From Aquaspirillum serpens DSM 68 (GTDB lineage Bacteria; Pseudomonadota; Gammaproteobacteria; Burkholderiales; Aquaspirillaceae), in assembly GCF_000420525.1 (NCBI RefSeq), contig NZ_ATVC01000002.1:1-64000 (forward strand): a stretch of DNA of 64,000 nt, read 5' to 3'. A program made the position numbers and the translations under genes. Shown here piece by piece: positions 27,532-37,230 of the stretch. Within the stretch, counting starts at the first letter, position 1. Each line of letters opens with the position of its first letter. The notes under the pieces are model-generated. The model was not told the DNA's origin, did not search any database, and was given only the letters and a program-made list of their open reading frames with translations.

Positions 27532-28458
27532 TCAAGCACGTTCGGCCACGCGTTCGCCCAACAAACCAGACGGACGGAACACCAACACTAAAATCAATAC
27601 CATAAAGGCAAAGATGTCTTGATAGTGGCTGCCAAGGAAACCACCGGTTAAATCACCGATATAACCTGCGCCCAACGACTCGATCACCCCCAACAGAATG
27701 CCACCGACCACCGCACCACCGAGGTTACCAATCCCACCCAATACCGCAGCAGTAAAGGCTTTCAGACCAATCAAGAACCCCATGTGCGAGTGTGCTTGGT
27801 CATAGTTTGCCGCCACCATCACGCCAGCAATCGCGCCTAAGCCGGCACCAATCACAAACGTCATCGAAATCACGGTGTTGACATTCACCCCCATCAAACC
27901 TGCAACAGCAGGGTTTTGGCTGGTAGCACGCATGGCACGGCCAAGCTTGGTTTTTTCGACCATCAGCAACAGGCCCACCATGATGGCAATCGCCAAGAAG
28001 ATAATGACCACTTGCAACACGGTAATCGAGGCGCCAAAGATATTGACACTATCGTGTGGCAATAAAGGCGGGAAGGGGATGTAGTTACGGCCCCAGATTA
28101 AGATGGCTAGGTTTTGTAACACAATCGACAGACCAATCGCTGTAATCAGCGGAGCCAGTCGCGGTGCATTACGCAATGGCCGATAGGCCACCCGTTCGAT
28201 GGTAAAGCCCAGCAACATACACACCGGAATCGCCACCATCAGAGCCAATAACACCATCACGGCCCCCGGCAAATCGACACCAGCATTGGCTAATACACCC
28301 AACACGGTAATCGTTACCATCGCACCGATCATTGTCACTTCACCATGGGCAAAGTTGATCAAACCCATAATGCCGTACACCATGGTGTACCCAAGCGCAA
28401 TCAGCGCATAAATACTGCCGAGCACCAGCCCATTCAGTATCTGTTGTAGAAAATCCAC
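27532..28458 (-). CDS. livH: Branched-chain amino-acid permease LivH
   Basis: A 308-residue permease, exactly the length of E. coli LivH. It begins (V/M)DFLQQILNGLVLGSIYAL and contains GLINFAHGEVTMIGA and the coupling motif RAMRATSQNPAVAGLMG. GTG 28458 is chosen because AGGAGAG lies upstream and the alignment to the family starts there; a longer frame to 28503 has no ribosome-binding site. It is the first gene of livHMGF. No gene for the periplasmic binding protein (LivJ/LivK) is found beside it. Confidence 0.94.
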   Translation of the reverse strand: MDFLQQILNGLVLGSIYALIALGYTMVYGIMGLINFAHGEVTMIGAMVTITVLGVLANAGVDLPGAVMVLLALMVAIPVCMLLGFTIERVAYRPLRNAPRLAPLITAIGLSIVLQNLAILIWGRNYIPFPPLLPHDSVNIFGASITVLQVVIIFLAIAIMVGLLLMVEKTKLGRAMRATSQNPAVAGLMGVNVNTVISMTFVIGAGLGAIAGVMVAANYDQAHSHMGFLIGLKAFTAAVLGGIGNLGGAVVGGILLGVIESLGAGYIGDLTGGFLGSHYQDIFAFMVLILVLVFRPSGLLGERVAERA

Positions 28459-29120
28459 AGCAGGAACTCTCCTTTGCCTTTGCATGGGGTTAAACTTCGC
28501 CAAGAAACGAAGTCAAGCAAGGACAGGTCAGAAATTACACCTCGTGATCCCGTCTTTTTTATTTGAAAAACCGCTTGAGCGGTATGGGGCGGATTATGGT
28601 TTTGACTGCCCACCCTGTCAACGCAATAAAAAAATTATTTACTGCAGTAAAGGCTACCGAGTGGGTTTTTACACTACCTTAGCGCAGTTTTCTGGAAAAT
28701 TCCCCTATGTTTTCACTATTTTGTAATGTCGCAACGCACAATAATCTGGCATAAAACATGCCCCAAAACAGGGAAACCCAGCACTGTTTTGCAACTTAAG
28801 CTGCGAAATGTGAATATTTTTTTAAACGCAGAGAAAAGCCACATCACCTTCTTGTTTTACTCGAAAAGGCCAACAATAGCTGTAGAGAAAATGGCATTTT
28901 TTCTGTCATAGCAGGAAAAATATCCCATAAATTGCATAAAAATGGCAGAGCATGGCCGAGAAATCAGAAAATTATTTCGTCATGCCAAATTTGAGAAAGG
29001 TCAGCGTAGAGTCTGCAAAATCATCGTTGAGAATCTTAAACAGTTTGGGTGGGAGGTTGCCGTGGGACGATAGTAGGATGCACTGCACCGAAATAGCGCA
29101 GTGCTGTTTATCTCTCAACC
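28459..29120. other. Intergenic region between livH and aruG
   Basis: This 662-bp gap has no convincing gene. It must carry the livH promoter on the minus strand. A 14-bp palindrome TTTACTGCAGTAAA lies at 28638-28651, and a TGCACTGCA motif at about 29079. Much of it is AT-rich. The missing aruDBE genes or a liv binding-protein gene might have been lost from here, but no remnant is visible. Confidence 0.6.
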
Positions 29121-30149
29121 TCACCGCGCAGGCAACGGACATACCCGCACGATATCGCCCTCTTGTCGCAATAACGCTGCAGCCACACTAGGCATCAATT
29201 CAATTTCTTCACGCTCGTGATGACAGACAGCAGAAGCAAGCACCGCCCGAAACTGTTGATCAACCGTATTGCTCAAGAGATAGGGGGTAGCGGTTGCAGG
29301 AAGTGATTCAACCACCCGCAGTCGATAACAGCGGCTGGCAGCAACAGTACGAATCTGCTCCGTCTCCGCCACCAGCGTTGGCCCGCCATCAAAAATATCG
29401 ACATAGCCTTGTTGCACAAAGCCCTCGTGACGCAACAAGGCTTCTGCCAATACCGTATCGGGATGGGTTTGTGCCAGCACCGCTTGGGCCTCAGCCGGCA
29501 GAAAATCGAGATACACCGGATATTTCGGCATCATTTCCGCCACAAAGGCTTTGTGCCCCAGTCCAGTTAAACGATCGGCTTCGGCAAAATCAATTTGGAA
29601 AAAATGACGGCCCAAGCCTTCCCAAAAGGGAGAGCGCCCCTGACCATCACACACCCCACGCAATTCTGAGATCACGCGAGCCGGAAAACGGCTGATAAAT
29701 TGTGCAATGAACAAAAAGCGTGCCCGCGATAATAACGCGCCCCAGCCTTGCCCACGCACGCTAGGGTCGAGATAAAGTGAGCACAACTCAGCACAACCGG
29801 TGTAATCATTCGACAAAAATAGGCTTTGATGTTGACTCCAAATCCCTAGCGCAGGAGAGGCATGCACCATAGTGCCAATCCGATAGTGATAACACGGCGC
29901 ATCCAAGCCCACCGCGCCACGAATGGCGCTGATGCCGACCACCTGTTGTCGGGTTTGGTCTTCCAATACAAACAAATAATCCGCCTCGGCCAACGGGCTC
30001 AGCCCCGCAAATGCCTGCTGTGAGGCGGTAATCCGCTGGGCTAGACGGGCTTCATCCACTGGCAACGAAGTGACCCCGACCCCAGCTGCCGCCGCAAAAC
30101 GCAGCAGCACCGCAAGATCGGTTTCAGCGATGGGGCGCAGCACTAACAT
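29121..30149 (-). CDS. aruG: Arginine N-succinyltransferase subunit, AruG type
   Basis: A 342-residue protein of the AstA/AruF/AruG family, transferring succinyl from succinyl-CoA to arginine in the first step of the AST pathway. It contains YRIGTMVHASPALGI, ELCSLYLDPSVRGQG, LLSRARFLFIA, SPFWEGLGRHFFQIDF and IFDGGPTLVAE, all intact. Two adjacent, different paralogues (AruF and AruG) are typical of Pseudomonas-like bacteria, where they form a heteromeric enzyme. Its start overlaps the aruF stop by seven bases. No aruD, aruB or aruE follows. Confidence 0.9.
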   Translation of the reverse strand: MLVLRPIAETDLAVLLRFAAAAGVGVTSLPVDEARLAQRITASQQAFAGLSPLAEADYLFVLEDQTRQQVVGISAIRGAVGLDAPCYHYRIGTMVHASPALGIWSQHQSLFLSNDYTGCAELCSLYLDPSVRGQGWGALLSRARFLFIAQFISRFPARVISELRGVCDGQGRSPFWEGLGRHFFQIDFAEADRLTGLGHKAFVAEMMPKYPVYLDFLPAEAQAVLAQTHPDTVLAEALLRHEGFVQQGYVDIFDGGPTLVAETEQIRTVAASRCYRLRVVESLPATATPYLLSNTVDQQFRAVLASAVCHHEREEIELMPSVAAALLRQEGDIVRVCPLPAR

Positions 30150-31172
30150 AAGGATTCATCCACAGGCAAGGCAGTCACCGTTTCGCCCTCACGCAGCCCA
30201 AGTGCGGCGCAGGTTTCCAGCGGTAGATACAATTTATTCACATCCACCGTACCGGTGGTGAGGGTGGCACGAAACTCGGCCGTCGCGGTATTGGCTAATA
30301 AATAGGGCTGGGTGTGCGATGCGGCAGGCGCAGCATGTCGCACAAAATAGGATTTTGCTGCAGCGATTGAACGGACATGATCGGTACGAGCGACTAAAGT
30401 CGGCGCACCGTCAAAAATCGCTAAATAATCTTCGTCTTCAAATCCCTCGGCCATCAAAATCGACCACGGCAATTCAGCATCGGGATGAATTTGTCCAATC
30501 ACATGCTGGGCGGCATCGGGCAATAAGCTGACGTAGATGGGATAGCTGGGCATTAACTCGGCGACAAACGTTTTACTGCGAGTGGCAACTAAATGTTGTG
30601 CTTGGGCGTAATCGATGTGGAAAAACTTGCGCCCAATCGCTTCCCAAAATGGCGATATTCCATTTTCATCAGTCCACCCCACCATTTCGGCAATCAAACG
30701 CCGCGCAAAACGCTCGCGGTGTTGAGCAATAAACAATAACCGCGCCCGCGATAACAGCTGTGCCGCATAAGGATGGCGATGATAAGCCGGCTCTAAAAAG
30801 AAGGCACATAGCTGGCTTTCACCAGATAAATCATGACATAAAGTTAAAGCATGAATTTTATTGTGGACATTCAAGCTAGCGGAGGCGTGGATAAGAGTTT
30901 CATTACGATAACTGTAAAATGGTTCAGAAAACCCTGCCGCCGCCGCAATCGCCGCCGTCCCACACAACCGGCCTTCATCCTCCCTCCAACACAAATTGAT
31001 AAAACTCGGTGCCATAGGTTGCCACATCGGTTTCAAACGAACGCACCGATAAACAAATGCGTTCGAATAAGGTATCTCTTTGATCGGGAAGATTGGTGAC
31101 GCCCACCCCACTATCGTGAGCCATGCGTTCGATAGCAGGCAGGTCGGACACCCGTACCGGGCGAATGATCAT
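30143..31172 (-). pseudogene. aruF: Frameshifted arginine N-succinyltransferase subunit, AruF type
   Basis: The N-terminal ~64 residues (from ATG 31172, MIIRPVRVSDLPAIERMAHD) end in FVLEGG-stop. The remainder continues in another frame (EGRLCGTAAIAAAAGFSEPF...) to a normal C-terminus. The break is at 30980-30987 where CTCC occurs twice in tandem. Removing one copy restores FVLEDEGRLCG, matching the FVLED motif found in AruG and in E. coli AstA. The gene is otherwise full length (~341 codons). Either the gene is inactive, or it varies by slippage, or this is an assembly error. AAGGG precedes the ATG. Confidence 0.85.
30980..30987. repeat. 4-bp tandem duplication breaking aruF
   Basis: CTCCCTCC on the plus strand (GGAGGGAG on the coding strand). 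Deletion of one CTCC restores the aruF reading frame and the conserved VLED sequence. Confidence 0.8.
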
Positions 31173-31176
31173 CGCA

Positions 31177-32419
31177 TTACCCTTGTTGAGCCACAAAACG
31201 AGCCAATGCACGATCCAAGCGTGCTAAGCCTTCATCAATGTCGGCATCGTCAATCACCAGCGAAGGGGCAAAACGCAACACATTCATCCCCGCCACCAAC
31301 ACAATCAACAATTCTTCTTCTGCTGCTTGCATCAGGGCTTTGGCTTGATTTTGATAACGCTCATTCATCACCGCACCCAACAACAGCCCCAAACCGCGCA
31401 CTTCGGCAAAGACTTGATAACGGGCATTTAACGCTTCCAGCCCCGCTACTAAACGCTGATGTTTGGCTTTCACACCGGCGAGAGTGGACGGTGTATTGAT
31501 GACATCCAACACCCGTTCTGCCACAGCACACGCCAAGGGATTGCCGCCATAGGTAGTACCGTGCGAGCCCACGCCAAAACTGGCCGCCACTTTGGCGGTA
31601 CTTAAAATGGCCCCAATCGGGAAACCACCGCCCAACGACTTAGCCGAGGACAAAATATCGGGAGTCACGCCATATTCCATATAGGCGAACAACGAGCCTG
31701 AACGCCCCATCCCTGTTTGCACTTCATCAAAAATCAGCAAAGCCTGATGACGGTCGGCAATTTCACGGGCAGCCGCTAAAAATTCACGCTGGGCTGGCAA
31801 AACACCGCCTTCACCCTGCACCGGCTCCACAATAATGGCACAGGTATTGTCGTTGACGGCGGCTTCGAGCGCAGCAATGTCGTTATAGGGAATGTGCTCA
31901 ATACCAGATGGGGCAGGGGCGAACCCTTCAACATACTTTGGCTGTCCACCGGTCGAGACCGTGAATAAGGTTCGGCCATGAAATGAATTGAGGGTAGAGA
32001 CAATATGGTGCTTATGTGGCCCAAAATGGTCGTGGGCATATTTACGCGCCAATTTCAAAGCAGCTTCGTTTGCCTCGGCACCGGAATTGCAGAAAAACAC
32101 TTTTTCAGCAAAGGTCGCCGCCACCAATTTGCTGGCTAAACGCAGTGCAGGTTCGTTAGTCATCACATTCGAGACATGCCATAACTGTTGTGCTTGTTCG
32201 GTTAAGGCCTCGACTAAGGCGGGGTGGCAATGGCCAAGAGAGTTCACTGCAATGCCGCCGGCAAAATCCACAAATTCACGCCCTGCTTGATCCCACAGAC
32301 GCGCGCCACGCCCGCGCACCGGGACGCGCGCCACGCCCGCGCACCGGAATAAAGGCGGCAGGGGCATAGTTGGGAAACATCACTTCATCAAAGGTGGCGC
32401 GGGTGATCGCAGCAGACAT
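31177..32419 (-). pseudogene. aruC: Acetylornithine/succinylornithine aminotransferase, frame broken near the N-terminus
   Basis: This PLP enzyme (AruC/AstC/ArgD) shows [29 protein letters not shown] and the catalytic lysine in [15 protein letters not shown], all intact. From ATG 32419 (AAGGAAC upstream) the frame reads [20 protein letters not shown] and then PVRGRGAR, after which an exact 25-bp tandem duplication throws it out of frame. Removing one copy joins RGRGAR directly to [12 protein letters not shown]. An internal ATG at 32367 opens the correct downstream frame and would give a 396-residue protein with a replaced N-terminus ([11 protein letters not shown]...), so some activity may persist. 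It is the first gene of the aruCFG block. Confidence 0.85.
32298..32347. repeat. 25-bp exact tandem duplication breaking aruC
   Basis: A 25-bp unit starting GACGCGCGCCACGCCCGCGC is present at 32298-32322 and again at 32323-32347 with no mismatch. Since 25 is not a multiple of three it shifts the aruC frame. Confidence 0.95.
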
Positions 32420-32776
32420 CACAGTTCCTTTTCAATATTCAGTCGAAAAACACAGGCTAACAAAAACAGATTGCAATTGTTGATTTTGCAACAGAACTGC
32501 CAGCTTAGGCGACAACTTTCACCGGCAAGTTTCATTGCCGCACGCAAACCGCGTGAGATTGGCAGGACAAATTATTTTTTTAGCATGACCCAACCCCCAA
32601 CAAAAAAAGCTATTGGGATTTTTTGCAAAGCAGCAAATCCCTGTCTTTACAAATATTTATCGCCCAACGCTTGACGCAAAACAAAATAAAACATACGTTT
32701 GAACCCCTCAATTCACCGTCGAGTGAAATAACGCATTAGGCAACACCCCATACTAATAACGAGAGGAAAACATCGT
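32420..32776. other. Divergent promoter region of aruC and the chemoreceptor gene
   Basis: This 357-bp AT-rich gap holds no convincing gene. It should carry promoters for both directions. No clear operator was identified. Confidence 0.55.
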
Positions 32777-34288
32777 ATGCAGCAACGCCCATCGCCGACA
32801 GAATGGTTTATCCCAGAACACATACGGCAACAACCCGAACAAATGATCCGCGCCCGCACCACTGTGGGCGTGGCACTTTTAGCTGGCACGATTGCCCCTC
32901 TCTTTGCCTTGTCCTATTTCAAACTGCAGCATCCAGCGATGGGGTGGGGGATTGTATTAGGCGGGGCGTTGATGTTTGTAATGGCGTTTTTCTTACGCCT
33001 CAGTGGTGCGGTAACCGTTGTGGGCTATGCCGTCAGTGCCGTGATGTTTGGCATGGTGACATGGATGGTGTATGTCAACGGTGGCATTTTATCGACCAGC
33101 ATCGTGTGGTATGCCTGTGTACCGGTCGCGGCCACCTTTGTGTCAGGACGGCGAGCCGGCATGATTTGGGCGCTGTTGAGCTTTCTTTGCATTGGTTTGT
33201 TTTTATTTTTATACGGCCAAGCCGATGCCTTGCCCCATAGCCCGATTGCGGTGGAGCGGATTCCAGAGCTGCAAGCAAAGTCACTGATTGGGCTGATTTT
33301 GGTGGTGTTGGCGCTGAGTTTGGCATTCGATAGTGCAAAAACCCGTGGTTTTGCCAAGTTGGAAATTGCCCGCGAACAAGCAGAAACCGCCAGACAACAG
33401 GTCAGCGAGATGCTGACACAATTAACCCGTTCGGTGCGCTCGGCCAGCCGCGAAAGCAAAGAAATCGCCGATTCCACGCATTTCATGGTGCAAACCATGG
33501 AGGCGCAAAGTGCGCGTACGCAAGGCATGGTGGTCACCGTACAACAAATGTCCACCCTTGCCGGCCAAACCGCTGGTCAATCTGAAGAAGCAGCACAAAC
33601 CGCCCGTTCAGCCGGAGAAGAAGCCACGGACGGCGGCAATATTATGAATCAAGCGGTATATCGACTTGATGAAGCACAACAGGCAATTTTATTGTCTTCG
33701 CAAGCAATTGAAGAATTAGGGCGGCGTTCGAGCGAGATTCGCGGCATTATCGAAATGATTAACGAGATTGCCGAACAAACGAATTTGCTGGCCTTAAATG
33801 CAGCGATTGAGGCGGCCCGCGCCGGTGAAGCTGGGCGCGGTTTTGCAGTGGTATCCGATGAAGTCCGCAAATTGGCCGAGCGTACCCAAGGTGCAACGCA
33901 AGACATTACTCAGCGCATTAACCTCATCACCAGCGGCACAGAATCGGCCCTCAACGCCATCCGACAGGGCTCTAGCCGGATGGCTGATGGCACCGAACAT
34001 ACGCGACAGGCACAACAACGCTTGGAACAAATTATTCGTGGTGCGCAACAGATTGCCCGTATGTTAGGCCGTGCAGCGGAAGCCAATAAAACACAATCGG
34101 CAGGTTTCGATACCTTTAGCCATGACATCACTGATTTTGGTCAGGCCACGCTCGCCTTATCATCCGAAACCGCCTCGATTGCACGTTCTATCGCTCGTTT
34201 AGACAAACTGATGACCGAGTTGGGCGAATTTGTACGGCGTTTGGATGCAGAACGTGAGGACGAAGTTATTCCCACGTCACGGTACTGA
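32777..34288 (+). CDS. Methyl-accepting chemotaxis-type receptor with multi-helix membrane sensor
   Basis: A 503-residue protein. The N-terminal ~195 residues contain about six hydrophobic segments (from residue ~28) and no large periplasmic domain. The C-terminal part is the coiled-coil signalling domain with the highly conserved tip [35 protein letters not shown], given here in part. Such receptors usually sense membrane-linked or cytoplasmic signals such as energy state. No HAMP domain is obvious. GAGAGG precedes the ATG. Its 3' end overlaps the convergent response-regulator gene by 23 bp. No che genes are near. Confidence 0.9.
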   Translation: MQQRPSPTEWFIPEHIRQQPEQMIRARTTVGVALLAGTIAPLFALSYFKLQHPAMGWGIVLGGALMFVMAFFLRLSGAVTVVGYAVSAVMFGMVTWMVYVNGGILSTSIVWYACVPVAATFVSGRRAGMIWALLSFLCIGLFLFLYGQADALPHSPIAVERIPELQAKSLIGLILVVLALSLAFDSAKTRGFAKLEIAREQAETARQQVSEMLTQLTRSVRSASRESKEIADSTHFMVQTMEAQSARTQGMVVTVQQMSTLAGQTAGQSEEAAQTARSAGEEATDGGNIMNQAVYRLDEAQQAILLSSQAIEELGRRSSEIRGIIEMINEIAEQTNLLALNAAIEAARAGEAGRGFAVVSDEVRKLAERTQGATQDITQRINLITSGTESALNAIRQGSSRMADGTEHTRQAQQRLEQIIRGAQQIARMLGRAAEANKTQSAGFDTFSHDITDFGQATLALSSETASIARSIARLDKLMTELGEFVRRLDAEREDEVIPTSRY

Positions 34289-35009
34289 CAAACAAATAGC
34301 CAGCGCCATAGACGGTTTTAATTAAGCGCGGATTGTGGGTGTCATCGCCTAATTTACGGCGCAAACGCGAAATCCGCACATCAATACTGCGGTCAAACGG
34401 GGACATATCGTTTTGACCGAGTAATTGTTCACGCGGCAACACACGGTTTGGACGCTCGAGAAAACGCTGTAGCATTTGCCCTTCGCTGGCACTGATGGAT
34501 TTTTTACTGCCATCCGGCGCAAACAAGGTATAGCTCTCGGGGTCGTAGCGCCAGCCAGAAAAACACGCAATTCGCGTATTGTCTGGCCCTAATTCTGCCG
34601 CTTGTTCACAACGCCGCAGAATACTGCGCAAACGCGCCACCAATTCGCGGGGTTCAAACGGTTTCATTACATAGTCATCAGCACCGATTTCTAAGCCCAT
34701 GACGCGATCTCCGACATGACCTCGTCCGGTCAAAATCATCACGCCACAGCGGGTTTTCGCCCGTAGCTGACGCACGATTTCCATGCCGTCCATATCTGGC
34801 AAACCGAGGTCGATAATGCACAAATCGGGGGTCGCCGTCCGTAAGCGGCGGAACAGTTCGCTGCCGGTGCGGAAACACTCGCACTTGAATTGATAGTCGC
34901 GCAAGATGGTGGCGATTAAACGCGCCACCGACATATCGTCTTCTACCAGAAAAATCAATTTTTCCTGTCGAGTGGTGGTTTCCATAGCAGTTAAAGGGGT
35001 CGTTGACAC
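34266..35009 (-). CDS. OmpR/PhoB-family response regulator
   Basis: A 247-residue regulator with a receiver domain (phosphoacceptor Asp in [13 protein letters not shown], conserved Lys in [11 protein letters not shown]) and a C-terminal winged helix ([28 protein letters not shown]). GTG 35009 is chosen because GAGG lies upstream; it overlaps the end of the hybrid kinase gene by 19 bases, so the two are co-expressed. It is the likely partner of that kinase. Confidence 0.9.
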   Translation of the reverse strand: MSTTPLTAMETTTRQEKLIFLVEDDMSVARLIATILRDYQFKCECFRTGSELFRRLRTATPDLCIIDLGLPDMDGMEIVRQLRAKTRCGVMILTGRGHVGDRVMGLEIGADDYVMKPFEPRELVARLRSILRRCEQAAELGPDNTRIACFSGWRYDPESYTLFAPDGSKKSISASEGQMLQRFLERPNRVLPREQLLGQNDMSPFDRSIDVRISRLRRKLGDDTHNPRLIKTVYGAGYLFVSTVTWE

Positions 35010-37066
35010 ATTATTACCTCATCCAGGACCTGTGATAACTGTTCCTGGGTAAACGGTTTTTCAAGAATAGGGACAGCCTGCAAGCTGGGATGCGAGACAC
35101 TCGAACCCGCCGCATGACCACTCATCAACACCACCCGCAAATGCGGACGATGACGACGCGCAAAATCTGCCAAGGTGCGGCCATTCAGTTGGCCGGGCAT
35201 CACCACATCTGACAGCAGCAGACCAATTTCAGCGATATTTTCCACCATTGCGGCGGCTTCATCACCATTTTCTGCTTCAAGGACAGGATAGCCCAAGCCA
35301 GTCAGTTGCAAACGCACAATCCGCCGCACTTCAGGATCATCCTCGGTTAACAGCACCAAGGGTTTGTCACGGCCACCCGCCCGACCGCTGAAATTCAAGC
35401 GTCCAGTCGGCACCGACTCCTCATCAGCGCAAGGCAAGAACAGCGATACCACCGTGCCTTTGCCCAATTGGCTATCGAGGCGAATACCGCCGCCAGATTG
35501 CTGCACAAAACCATACACCATCGCCAGCCCCAAGCCACTGCCCGAGCCAAAACGCTTGGTCGTAAAAAAGGGCTCGAACACGCGCATTTGGATGGTGGGG
35601 TCTATCCCAGTGCCGTTATCACGCACCGAAATGCGGATATATTCCCCTACCTGCATCTGGCAATCTTGCGCTTCTTCTTCGGTCAGTGGATGGCGAGTGG
35701 CTTCAATTAACAATTCGCCACCTTCAGGCATCGCATCACGGGCATTGAGCACCAAATTAAGGATGGCGCTTTCCAGTTGATGCGGGTCAACCGTGGCATA
35801 TAGCGGTGTCTCACCCAGTGCTGTGTTCATGGTGATATTTTCCGGCAACGAATTTTCCGGCAACGAACGCCGCAATAATTTCATCATGCCAAGAATCAAA
35901 CCGCCGATTTGTACAGTTTTGGGTTCGAGTGGCTGTTGTCGCGAGAAAGACAATAAACGCTTAATCAGCTCGACGCCGCGCTCGGCAGCATGGAGCGCAG
36001 GCTCTAAAAATTCGGTCACTTGTGGGTCTTGCCCACAACGATTTTGTAACTCGGCCAAGTTACCAATCACCACCGTCAACATATTGTTAAAGTCGTGCGC
36101 CAGCCCACCGGCCAGTTGACCCACGGCTTCCATTTTCTGCGCTTGAACCAAGGCAGCTTGTGTATGTTTTTGCTCAGTAATGTCAAATGACAGCACAAAA
36201 CACCCTAACACCTTCCCCTCTGGCGAGACCTCGGGCACCAAGGTGCTGCGGGCAAAAATGGTGCTGCCGTCCTCTTTTTCCATCGAATATTCATACGTGA
36301 CGCGCGCCCCAGTCAGCGCCTGTTCAACATAACTTTTGACGGCGGCATAGAACTTAATCCCGAGCGCCGCTTCGATATGGTGGCCTACGATGTGCTCATT
36401 ACGGCGACCAAACCAATCAGCGTAGCCGCGATTGGCATAGCGATAGACTTGTTCATGGTCAAAATAGGCAATCAGAGCCGGAATGGTATCGGTCATCAGC
36501 CGCAATCGTTCCTCACTGCGCTGCAATGCAGCAGTCATTTGACTGTTGATTTCACTGGCTTCGCGCAAGCGCGCATTGGCCGCTTCAAGCTCAGCCGTTC
36601 GCCGCCGCACACTGTCTTCGAGTTGAGCATGATGTTGTTGTACCACCTGCTCTAAAGCGCGCTGTTCTGTGATGTCGGTATATAACGTGATGTAACCAAG
36701 TTCGGGCAAAAACTCGCCATGTAGCTTCAAAATGCGCCCATTTGGCCGCACCCATTCGGTTTGATCGGTTAATACCGCCCGTGCTTGCTCCACAATCAGC
36801 CGCACCCGTTGTTCAGCATCGCCTTCGCCATATTCTCCATGCAGTGCGTTATGACGAATAAACGCTTCAAACGGTGTTCCCAATTTTGGCAGCGACTCGG
36901 GGAAGTCTAAAAGCTGTAAAAAGCGACGATTCCACGCCATTAAGCGTAGATCTGTATCGAACAGCGTCAGACCCTGATCTAGCCAATCTAAGCCCACCAG
37001 TAAATGCTCATGGAGATGAGTTTGGGGTTCGTTAGCCGAAGAGGCTGGACGGACGCTTTCAGTCAT
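34991..37066 (-). CDS. Hybrid sensor histidine kinase with PAS domains and a C-terminal receiver
   Basis: About 691 residues without a membrane segment. A PAS domain (DWLDQGLTLFDTDLRLMAWN), a coiled coil, a second PAS domain with PAC (~residues 200-320), the phosphorylated His in LAHDFNNMLTVVIGNLAEL, HATPase boxes DNGTGI and GSGLGLAMVYG, and a receiver domain (VVMPGQLNG) follow in order. An in-frame 15-bp tandem duplication gives SLPENSLPEN between the kinase subdomains. ATG 37066 has GAGG upstream. It is divergent from the acyl-CoA ligase and upstream of the regulator. Control of acetate or fatty-acid use is inferred from neighbours only. Confidence 0.9.
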   Translation of the reverse strand: MTESVRPASSANEPQTHLHEHLLVGLDWLDQGLTLFDTDLRLMAWNRRFLQLLDFPESLPKLGTPFEAFIRHNALHGEYGEGDAEQRVRLIVEQARAVLTDQTEWVRPNGRILKLHGEFLPELGYITLYTDITEQRALEQVVQQHHAQLEDSVRRRTAELEAANARLREASEINSQMTAALQRSEERLRLMTDTIPALIAYFDHEQVYRYANRGYADWFGRRNEHIVGHHIEAALGIKFYAAVKSYVEQALTGARVTYEYSMEKEDGSTIFARSTLVPEVSPEGKVLGCFVLSFDITEQKHTQAALVQAQKMEAVGQLAGGLAHDFNNMLTVVIGNLAELQNRCGQDPQVTEFLEPALHAAERGVELIKRLLSFSRQQPLEPKTVQIGGLILGMMKLLRRSLPENSLPENITMNTALGETPLYATVDPHQLESAILNLVLNARDAMPEGGELLIEATRHPLTEEEAQDCQMQVGEYIRISVRDNGTGIDPTIQMRVFEPFFTTKRFGSGSGLGLAMVYGFVQQSGGGIRLDSQLGKGTVVSLFLPCADEESVPTGRLNFSGRAGGRDKPLVLLTEDDPEVRRIVRLQLTGLGYPVLEAENGDEAAAMVENIAEIGLLLSDVVMPGQLNGRTLADFARRHRPHLRVVLMSGHAAGSSVSHPSLQAVPILEKPFTQEQLSQVLDEVIMCQRPL
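35837..35866. repeat. 15-bp exact in-frame tandem duplication in the hybrid kinase gene
   Basis: ATTTTCCGGCAACGA occurs twice in a row without a mismatch. It duplicates the pentapeptide SLPEN and keeps the frame. Confidence 0.92.
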
Positions 37067-37230
37067 AGAAAACCTCATACAATAAAGACCGCGCTGCGCA
37101 AAAAGCAGGCGCATAGTGAACTAAAAACACCACAAAATGGTGCACTGCAAACATTCGTTACGATTGGTACAAAGTTTTGCAAATTGTTCCATGAATTATG
37201 AACGGATAAAAACCAAATGAAGGAGAACTC

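Noticed and set aside
28459-29120. Short frames in the livH-aruG gap
   Set aside because: No ribosome-binding sites, no family features and AT-rich composition.
35837-35866. In-frame 15-bp duplication considered as a gene break
   Set aside because: It keeps the frame and lies in a loop between kinase subdomains, so the kinase is treated as intact.
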